A DNA stretch of 64,000 nt from Pinibacter soli (GTDB taxonomy: Bacteria > Bacteroidota > Bacteroidia > Chitinophagales > Chitinophagaceae). The notes under the pieces are model-generated. The model made no database searches. It was given only the letters and a program-made list of their open reading frames with translations, and was not told the origin of the DNA. The translations under genes and the position numbers were made by a program. The DNA is taken from assembly GCF_029961145.1 (NCBI RefSeq), contig NZ_JASBRG010000007.1, forward strand, positions 2,336,189-2,400,188, given 5' to 3'. How positions within the stretch are numbered: the stretch's first letter is position 1; every line of letters starts with the position of its first letter. Positions 58,086-64,000 of the stretch are shown piece by piece.

Positions 58086-58152
58086 CTGAATAACTGAGTA
58101 GTTTAATTTCGATTAGTCTACCAGAATATGAACATTCAGTTATTCAATTATC
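58083..58152. repeat. Iterated-word inverted repeat (family B): AATAACTGA word
   Basis: Left arm TAACTGAATAACTGAG at 58083-58098 includes the cupredoxin stop codon. Right arm TTCAGTTATTCAATTATC at about 58136-58152 faces it. The same word occurs at 38056-38152. Confidence 0.75.
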
Positions 58153-58212
58153 ATCAAAAAAATAGTGCGCAGCTTTCGCCACACACTACCTTTTCTTAAG
58201 CATTAAAAAAAC

Positions 58213-58845
58213 CTATTTTAATCTAACCCCAACACCGATAAGGATGTGTGAAGAATGCCATGAGTAACGGTCGTCAACATTGTTGATGTCTGATAAACCA
58301 AAGTTGTAACGGCCATAAATACTTACGCTTGATACATTAAACTGCGCTCCCACATTTCCACTGAACTCACCTTTTGTAAATGCATCTTTATCATCCCTCA
58401 ACAGATCTTCATTATCGAACAACATATAGTTGTATTGAGGACCTGCTAACACCGAGAACATTTTAGTGACATTATATTTCAAAAGCACCGGCACGTTTAA
58501 GGTTGTAAGTTTAATCGCTTTGTCTCCTCCAGCTTTACCAGAGTTTACATAATACACCATAAAATCATCTGATCTTGTAGTGTTTGACTGGCTCACCAAT
58601 AATTCAGGTTGCAGGTTAAAATTCTTGCTAAAATTCCAGGAACCAAACAAACCGCCTTCTACACCCGTTCCAAATTTTGTGTTCATTCCCTCTCCTCTTA
58701 TGCTGGTGAAATTAAGTCCTCCCTTTATTCCCCATTGGAACGAAGACTGTGGTACAGGCTGCTCAGTTGCAACAGTCTGTGTGCTAGTTTGTGCGTTGGC
58801 CAAAATAACAGATAATAGCGCTACGATTGTGAGTTTAACTTTCAT
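58213..58845 (-). CDS. PorT-like outer-membrane beta-barrel protein
   Basis: About 210 residues from the ATG at 58845 (MKVKLTIVALLSVILANAQ), a signal peptide; the 14 codons upstream are unlikely to be translated. The mature part has barrel strands (FQWGIKGGLNFTSI, VEGGLFGSWNFSKNFNLQPE, LTTLNVPVLLKYNVTKMFSV) and ends ILIGVGVRLK. It is a paralogue of the protein at 47563-48153; both share the GGL-GSW-FQPEL pattern. The function is unknown. It faces the cupredoxin gene, with the iterated-word repeat between. Confidence 0.8.
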   Translation of the reverse strand: MKVKLTIVALLSVILANAQTSTQTVATEQPVPQSSFQWGIKGGLNFTSIRGEGMNTKFGTGVEGGLFGSWNFSKNFNLQPELLVSQSNTTRSDDFMVYYVNSGKAGGDKAIKLTTLNVPVLLKYNVTKMFSVLAGPQYNYMLFDNEDLLRDDKDAFTKGEFSGNVGAQFNVSSVSIYGRYNFGLSDINNVDDRYSWHSSHILIGVGVRLK

Positions 58846-59036
58846 GCGTACAGGTTTTAGGTAACGATCTATAAAATCAATAATCAATTAAAAAACGAAT
58901 TTTATCGTAAAACGCCTCAAAACTATTTCTTACATAAGAAATAGAAAAAATGGCGTCGACCAATAACGAAAAAATAACGACAAAATTTTTTGAGGCGGTA
59001 GATGGTGAATATGGAAAGGTAAAAAACTGAGCGTTA

Positions 59037-59113
59037 TTTGAAAGTTGAAAACTGAAAATAGGCTTTAGAAGCTATCCGCCATTATTTCAATTTTCAACTT
59101 TCGACTCTCAACT
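59037..59113. repeat. Iterated-word inverted repeat (family B): TTGAAAGT word
   Basis: Left arm TTTGAAAGTTGAAAACTGAA (59038-59057) and right arm TTTCAATTTTCAACTTTCGA (59085-59104, to 59113) face each other. The right arm ends two bases before the stop codon of the sprE-like gene. Confidence 0.75.
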
Positions 59114-59115
59114 TC

Positions 59116-62100
59116 TTAAAACTGCGATGGCAACGACTGTTGCAGGAACGTCTTATACTCTTGAATATTCTTCTTGCTCTTCAACAGCTCAAGATTGTCA
59201 TCGGAAAGAAGTATGAATGAATATTTGCTCACACTAAGCCATGGAATAATTTCAGACGGTGCCGCTTTCTTGGCTTTTTGCAAGTAATCAAGTGCCTCGT
59301 TTATGCTCGCAAATCCTTTAAACAATAGTAACTTATTATTATCGTCAATGATAACATTACTCAACTCAATAGTCTTACCGCTGTAGTAATCTCTGTTGTA
59401 ACGGCTGAACGCATTTCTTGCTTCTGTTACATATACAGGATCAACTTTTTCCATTACAAACGCTACATATTGCGGCTTGCGTGGGTCTATCGAATACGCA
59501 GATTTTACTTCGTTCAGTGGAATTACATTCAGTTTGGAAGAATCGATCTTCTGTCCTGATTGTAATCCTGGTGCCGCTATCACCGGAGCGCCTTTTGCAA
59601 CAGCTGATTGGTCAACCGGCTCTTTATTAACGTTCTGTTTTGCTAATTCCTTTTGTTGGTTTTCATATTGATACAGCAAAGTAGAATCTATCGTGCGGGA
59701 GCCCGTTACCATGCCCGGCGCAACAATACCTGGCTTGTTAGCATTTAAACGCCCTGTAGAATCCGCCCTGCCACCGATCAGTTTGCCTGAAAGATCTTTC
59801 TCATACAGATACAATAATCCAGGGTCGATAGTTGCCAGTGCCTGCTGATTTGGGTTGATATTGGTCTTATCAAATCTTCCTTTATCATTTAGTAAATGAA
59901 CATCGTTCGGTTTTCCCTTGGCTTCTTTCAATTCGAAATCCTGCGGCAGAGGTTCCTGCTTTTTCGGTTCTGCATCAGCAATCGTCGCTGTTGTGTCTTC
60001 TTTTGGCCTTTCTATTTGCAGGTTGGTCAGGTATTCTTCAATTTGTCTTCTTCTGCTTAATACACTTAAAAGATTTTGCGTTTTCTCACGCATCGTACTG
60101 TTTGGATACAATTGCAAAATGCTGTTCAACACAACTCTTGCAGTGCTGTCATCACGTTCGTGAACATAGTGTACGCCTTCGATGTAAAGCAACTGCGGCG
60201 TCCAGTATTTGTTGCCATATTTGCTGTCTGCAACTTTCTTTTCTGCGGCCGCTTCCTGGAAATTTCCTTCAATGAATTTGTTGTAAATCTCATCGTACAA
60301 AGCAGTCGCATCCTTCTTCAATAAACTGTCAGCAGATATTCCACCATTCTTTAATCTCGTTGCCTGTTTTCCGTTCGGATACTTGCTGTCCAGTTGTCTC
60401 TTAACCGCCATTGATTTGTCGGTTATGCCCAACCTCTCATAGCAATAATATAGATTGAAAAGTGCATCTTGTTCGTGTACCGTTTGTGGAAAATGCTGCA
60501 GCAACGATTCATACTTTTCAATGGCAGAAGCATAATCTTCAAGGTAATCCTGCAAGCCAACGCCCAATGCAAATGTTGCATGCTCAATCGAATCATTGGA
60601 TATCTTTAATTTCTCTGGAGTAGTTGGTAATTTATCCAAAAGGCTTTCAAAGCTATATGCGTTTGCGGCAGCATTCTTTTTAGCAACATCATCTCCCTGA
60701 CCACCATTGTTCATATTCGCCAATGCGCTTGCTATTGCAGCCGATCGTCGCCAGTTGTCCACATTGGGTCGTGTTCCCCACACAGATTTAAACTCAGTGG
60801 CACCCCTTGTTTTTTGAGTGGCATTATAAAAGTACCAGTCTCCTTTGTTAGTTGTATTGAAAAGATCGGTTACGCCACCGTTATTGTTGGCACCCGGCGT
60901 ATTCACACTTCCGGAGGTATACTCTTCATCTTTAAGTCCCTGCTGTCTTCTAAGCGTTCTCTGCACTTTTTTGATCACTTCATCCCTTTCCTTTTGCGGC
61001 AAGGCTGCTATGTATTGCAAACTATCCTGGCGATGAATGATGTCCATTTCTTTAACAACAATGTGCAATGCATCTCTCCTGTCTTTCAACTGTGCTTCAA
61101 TGCCAAGCGCAGGATCAATAGTCGAAACATTTACGCTGTCGTAGTAGCGGCTTGCTTCTCCATATTGCTTTTGCTTGAATGAAATATCACCCAGGGCAAG
61201 AAATGACTTTGCTTTCTGTACAGGATTGTCAATGCTTGAATGGACACTTTTTAAAAGTAGTTGTTTGGCATTGTCGGGATCATTTTGCATTTGCGCCACT
61301 TCCGATGCAGTATAGTACACAACGTCGCGATATACCAGGTATTTTTCACGCTTTGCCATTTTCAAAAGCTCCTGCATGGCCTGTGCGAGGGGATTATGCA
61401 GAGAGTCGCCATTTGCAAGCTTTGCGTTGTTTAATCTTGCATAAACTTCCTCAATCGGATTGATCGTATGTTTGATTGACTCTGCAAAATATTGCGATGC
61501 CAGCGTCTTGTCGTTCGTCATCGTGTACAACTGACCCAGCAAATATTCCCATCTTGCTCTTTCCTCGTTATTATCAGCGTTGTCCAGAGATTTCGCCAAA
61601 TAAAAAGCACAGCTGTCGTAAACTTCCTGGCGATAAAAGTTCCACGCCTGCATCTCATTAAGATCCGTTGCCAATCTTTTAGGGAACAGAGAATCATTTT
61701 TAAGCGTCAATATCAAACTACTTGCTTCCACATATTCATTACTTGCGATGTAAGTTCGTACCTGCCATATCAACGCATCATTACGGCTTGGAGGCCTTGC
61801 CCAGAGGCGATGGGCAAAATGCGTATTTTCTTTAGTAGCAATGGAAAAGGCATTTCCCCCTTCTTCAGCATTTGAGTTGCTTCCAATATATTTATCGTAT
61901 CCGCCCTCTTCTTTTGGGGCAAATGAAAAGTTCACAAACTGAAATGTAATGTGGGCCGAATCGAGCTGATTGCGGAAATAATAAGCCTGACCGATCAGCA
62001 TGTACAAATTGTCGATATAGCTATTGCGCAGATCATGTAAGAGTATGCCCGCTGTAGATTTATAAATTACGCTGTCCAGCTCCTGTTTATAAGTTGCAGT

Positions 62101-62412
62101 TCTATCGAGTCTGTAATTATAAAAAGGCAGCAATTTGCCATAGTCATCCTTGTGCATTTCCTTTGCGCGGGAAAGCACCTGATCGAGTTTGGTGGCTGCA
62201 TTAAAATAGTAATTGTAGTGGGTAACCGTGTTCTGAATAAATTTCCGGGGTAGTTTAAACTTCGTTGTTTCCGTTTTTTCAGCGCCCAATGTACGATTCT
62301 CGTATTTCTTTGGTTTTTTGATATCAGGGTCAAGATGGGGTTGGGCAAAAGCATTCGCTAAAGCCAACAAAAAGGTAGTTACGAACAGAAATCTTTTCAA
62401 CAATACAAACAT
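59116..62412 (-). CDS. sprE: SprE/PorW-like TPR protein (type IX secretion/gliding)
   Basis: The protein has 1098 residues. A Sec signal peptide (about 1-23, FVTTFLLALANAFAQ) is followed by arrays of TPR-like helical repeats (GLGILYLAR-type: RARWEYLLGQLYTMTNDKTL, KAKSFLALGDISFKQKQYGE, DALFNLYYCYERLGITDKSM). The C-terminal segment ending YSFILLSDDNLELLKSKKNI resembles the end of SprE/PorW, a periplasmic component needed for type IX secretion and gliding. Unlike the usual SprE/PorW it has no lipobox cysteine. A bactofilin gene lies nearby. Divergent from the small coiled-coil gene at 62906. A weak -7 element TAAATTTG lies at 62458-62465. The SprE call is by overall pattern. Confidence 0.75.
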   Translation of the reverse strand: MFVLLKRFLFVTTFLLALANAFAQPHLDPDIKKPKKYENRTLGAEKTETTKFKLPRKFIQNTVTHYNYYFNAATKLDQVLSRAKEMHKDDYGKLLPFYNYRLDRTATYKQELDSVIYKSTAGILLHDLRNSYIDNLYMLIGQAYYFRNQLDSAHITFQFVNFSFAPKEEGGYDKYIGSNSNAEEGGNAFSIATKENTHFAHRLWARPPSRNDALIWQVRTYIASNEYVEASSLILTLKNDSLFPKRLATDLNEMQAWNFYRQEVYDSCAFYLAKSLDNADNNEERARWEYLLGQLYTMTNDKTLASQYFAESIKHTINPIEEVYARLNNAKLANGDSLHNPLAQAMQELLKMAKREKYLVYRDVVYYTASEVAQMQNDPDNAKQLLLKSVHSSIDNPVQKAKSFLALGDISFKQKQYGEASRYYDSVNVSTIDPALGIEAQLKDRRDALHIVVKEMDIIHRQDSLQYIAALPQKERDEVIKKVQRTLRRQQGLKDEEYTSGSVNTPGANNNGGVTDLFNTTNKGDWYFYNATQKTRGATEFKSVWGTRPNVDNWRRSAAIASALANMNNGGQGDDVAKKNAAANAYSFESLLDKLPTTPEKLKISNDSIEHATFALGVGLQDYLEDYASAIEKYESLLQHFPQTVHEQDALFNLYYCYERLGITDKSMAVKRQLDSKYPNGKQATRLKNGGISADSLLKKDATALYDEIYNKFIEGNFQEAAAEKKVADSKYGNKYWTPQLLYIEGVHYVHERDDSTARVVLNSILQLYPNSTMREKTQNLLSVLSRRRQIEEYLTNLQIERPKEDTTATIADAEPKKQEPLPQDFELKEAKGKPNDVHLLNDKGRFDKTNINPNQQALATIDPGLLYLYEKDLSGKLIGGRADSTGRLNANKPGIVAPGMVTGSRTIDSTLLYQYENQQKELAKQNVNKEPVDQSAVAKGAPVIAAPGLQSGQKIDSSKLNVIPLNEVKSAYSIDPRKPQYVAFVMEKVDPVYVTEARNAFSRYNRDYYSGKTIELSNVIIDDNNKLLLFKGFASINEALDYLQKAKKAAPSEIIPWLSVSKYSFILLSDDNLELLKSKKNIQEYKTFLQQSLPSQF

Positions 62413-62905
62413 CTTCTTGGATAAAGATTTAATAACTTATAAAAGGAAAAATTATTTCAAATTTACTTCAAAAAATTAAGCCAAAATTTCGCCTGAAAGG
62501 CTCAAAAGATTGAACGAAAAATCCTGCTCGCCGGCTTAATATTATTATTTGCAATTATACATTTCTTTACGAGCTGCTGCAAGTTCACAATTAAGATTGC
62601 TTAGGCCAACTATTTTTACCGTGTTTTTTATAATAACCTTCAAAAACCGATAAAAAATGTCTTTTTTAAAAAGCGGAATGACGGATTTCGATTACTCTTA
62701 CCCGCATTTTTTCATCTTTATCATCGTTATTGCTGGGAGAAGGCGTGAATGGTGAATCCTGAATGCGGGTCGAAAATTTGAAACCAGGCTGAGAAATTGG
62801 GAAAAATATTCGCGATTGACAATTCACCATGCACGATAATAATTTTTGAGGTGGTTAGGTGGATAAAATGAACTAAACATTACCTTAGAGCATTGAATTA
62901 TAACT
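62413..62905. other. Gap of 493 bases between sprE-like and the coiled-coil gene
   Basis: It contains the divergent promoters. On the minus strand TAAATTTG (62458-62465) matches the -7 consensus for the sprE-like gene, with CAAA-type -33 only 16 bases away. On the plus side TACCTTAG (62881-62888) is one base off. A pair of iterated-word arms GTGAATGGTGAATC (62745-62763) and its inverse near 62812-62834 (family B, CGTGAAT word) lies inside. No coding frame is supported. Confidence 0.5.
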
Positions 62906-63301
62906 ATGTCGAAAATAGAAGGCACTTCTACACTAAAAAGGCTGAGAAACCGTTATAGACTGGTAATTATGAACGATGACTCTTATGAAGAAGTAGTTAC
63001 GTTCAAACTGTCGCGGTTAAGTGTCTATGTGTTTCTAAGTACCGTTTTTGTTTTGCTGACAGGGCTCACAGTGGGTTTGATAGTGTTTACACCACTAAAA
63101 TTGTACATACCCGGTTATGGATCAGGATCTGGCACAAGAGAATTGAGGGAGCTGAAAATGAGGACGGATTCTCTTGAAAAGGCCACAAAATATAAAGACC
63201 AATATCTGGAAAGCGTAAAAAAGGTTTTAGGTGGGGATGCTACAGTAAAACTGGACACCAGTTTGCTAAACGTGCCCGAACCTGAAAAATCCACTGAATA
63301 A
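62906..63301 (+). CDS. Small membrane protein with the N-terminal part of an M23-peptidase-type protein
   Basis: The protein has 131 residues. The segment LKRLRNRYRLVIMNDDSYEE and one membrane helix (LSVYVFLSTVFVLLTGLTVG) with LKLYIPGYGS following resemble the start of M23-type endopeptidases that lie beside bactofilin genes in Bacteroidota. The rest is a short coiled coil (ELRELKMRTDSLEKATKYKD) and a stop; no LytM HxH domain is present in this gene or downstream. It may be a reduced partner of the bactofilin 11 bases downstream. The peptidase may have been lost or never existed in this lineage. Confidence 0.7.
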   Translation: MSKIEGTSTLKRLRNRYRLVIMNDDSYEEVVTFKLSRLSVYVFLSTVFVLLTGLTVGLIVFTPLKLYIPGYGSGSGTRELRELKMRTDSLEKATKYKDQYLESVKKVLGGDATVKLDTSLLNVPEPEKSTE

Positions 63302-63312
63302 AATCTGATACT

Positions 63313-63768
63313 ATGTTTAAAAACAAGAAGAATGACGACTTCTCTCCCGCAGAAGTTACGTCACCTAACAGTACAAGCCTTGTAGGTGCAGGAACTACTA
63401 TTAAAGGCGATCTTAGCAGCAGCTCCAACATGCGCATCGATGGTACCATCATCGGGAACATCAACAGTACAGCTAAAGTTATTATCGGGCCAAATGGCAA
63501 AGTAGAAGGCGACATTATCGCTCAACAGGCGGATGTTGTAGGTAAAATTACGGGCAATGTGACCGTAAAAGAACTATTACAATTAAAGGACAACAGCGTT
63601 GTGAACGGAAACATTGCTGCCGGCAAACTGCAGGTTGAGCCAAACGCTTCATTCAACGGTAACTGCCACATGATCCCGCCAGGAGTTGTTCAAATGACTG
63701 AAGTTGAAGAAGAAGCTGATGCAGTTTTGTCTTCCGGTAAAAAAGAAAGATTGGCGATGGCGAAATAA
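63313..63768 (+). CDS. Bactofilin (polymer-forming cytoskeletal protein)
   Basis: The protein has 151 residues. The central beta-helix has the bactofilin repeats (SLVGAGTTIKGDLSSSSNMR, IDGTIIGNINSTAKVIIGPN, GKVEGDIIAQQADVVGKITG, NVTVKELLQLKDNSVVNGNI). Short polar ends complete it. Bactofilins form filaments on the membrane and often recruit peptidoglycan enzymes. The gene follows the coiled-coil membrane gene by 11 bases on the same strand, consistent with an operon. A terminator hairpin follows at 63808-63840. Confidence 0.92.
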   Translation: MFKNKKNDDFSPAEVTSPNSTSLVGAGTTIKGDLSSSSNMRIDGTIIGNINSTAKVIIGPNGKVEGDIIAQQADVVGKITGNVTVKELLQLKDNSVVNGNIAAGKLQVEPNASFNGNCHMIPPGVVQMTEVEEEADAVLSSGKKERLAMAK

Positions 63769-63778
63769 TACGAATCCA

Positions 63779-63918
63779 ATTAATAATTAATAAAGAATAA
63801 TTAATAGGGTTGCAGTCTTTAAAAAATGCAACCTCTTTTTTTGCAGTTAAAGGCAGGGTCCCTTCGATGGCTCAATCGAATGAAAGAGATAATCGCGGAG
63901 GCCTTAATTATTAATTAC
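63779..63918. repeat. Iterated-word arms (family B): AATTAAT word, around a terminator
   Basis: Left arm TTAATAATTAATAAAGAATA (63779-63798, to 63806) and right arm TTAATTATTAATTA (63904-63918) flank the bactofilin terminator, in the same plan as at 28726-28860. Confidence 0.65.
63808..63840 (+). terminator. Intrinsic terminator of the bactofilin operon
   Basis: Stem GGTTGCA (63808-63814) with TGCAACC (63827-63833), 12-base loop, followed by TCTTTTTTT. It lies 39 bases after the stop codon. Confidence 0.8.
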
Positions 63919-63969
63919 CTGGTCTGGAAATAGACCGAATGATCCCTAGGCCAGTATCAGTTTGGGGAT

Positions 63970-63977
63970 TAACTTTG
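63970..63977 (+). promoter_or_regulatory. Candidate -7 element for a gene beyond the right edge
   Basis: TAACTTTG matches TAnnTTTG, 23 bases before the window end. A next gene (in other Bacteroidota the ATP synthase cluster often follows a bactofilin) would start just outside; none is visible here. Confidence 0.4.
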
Positions 63978-64000
63978 CCGTACACTTGAATGTAGTAAAA

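Overview
The window looks like a chromosomal stretch of a Bacteroidota bacterium, most probably of the Chitinophagaceae or a close relative. The evidence is a large periplasmic TPR protein resembling the type IX secretion component SprE/PorW, an Oar-like TonB-dependent receptor, DUF3667 and DUF5683 proteins, PorT-like beta-barrels, TamB, a bactofilin next to a SprE-like gene, and promoters of the Bacteroidota type (TTTG, 19 bases, TAnnTTTG), seen cleanly upstream of rplU. No phage, insertion sequence, rRNA or CRISPR array is visible. Almost everything is core or housekeeping content.

Layout. 1-8 kb: a truncated membrane sensor gene overlapping mazG, a DUF3667 protein, secreted proteins, a histidine kinase, and a small membrane-protein/XRE-regulator operon with a perfect 20-base palindrome in its promoter. 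8-13 kb: tRNA-Leu(GAG), a PolX-like protein whose polymerase site looks dead, a histone H1-like peptide, rplU-rpmA and a GH3-family enzyme. 13-24 kb: an eight-heme cytochrome with TPRs, a Gly/Leu/Gly tRNA cluster with a duplicated Gly-terminator unit, a glycosyltransferase, a sodium:solute symporter with two tiny membrane proteins upstream, a PIG-L deacetylase and a YbdK-type ligase. 24-36 kb: the Oar-like receptor, ribBA, tamB, a PspC-like protein, an AraC regulator and an LprI-like protein. 36-47 kb: kdsA, a threonine dehydrogenase-like epimerase, a TlpA-like protein, an Rrf2 regulator, dapB/DUF5683/parB/parA, an MBL hydrolase, a flavin reductase, a metallophosphoesterase and a RelE-type toxin-antitoxin pair. 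47-64 kb: lon, a class A PBP, a LuxE-like ligase, an M42 peptidase, bioB, a cupredoxin lipoprotein, PorT-like proteins, sprE-like, a small coiled-coil membrane protein and a bactofilin.

The most unusual content lies between the genes. Nearly every longer intergenic gap holds one of three kinds of inverted repeat: (A) short palindromes with variable cores, mostly with GTAG/CTAC ends; (B) low-complexity arms made of an iterated 7-10 base word, with a different word in each gap, facing each other across the gap and often starting at or inside a stop codon; (C) long imperfect palindromes carrying a CAGATGACGC-type sequence, one of which fills the whole 161-base gap between two convergent genes. 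The architecture is conserved while the sequence varies. This is the best candidate here for a poorly described system.

Gene functions were assigned by recognising family motifs by eye. No database search was possible.
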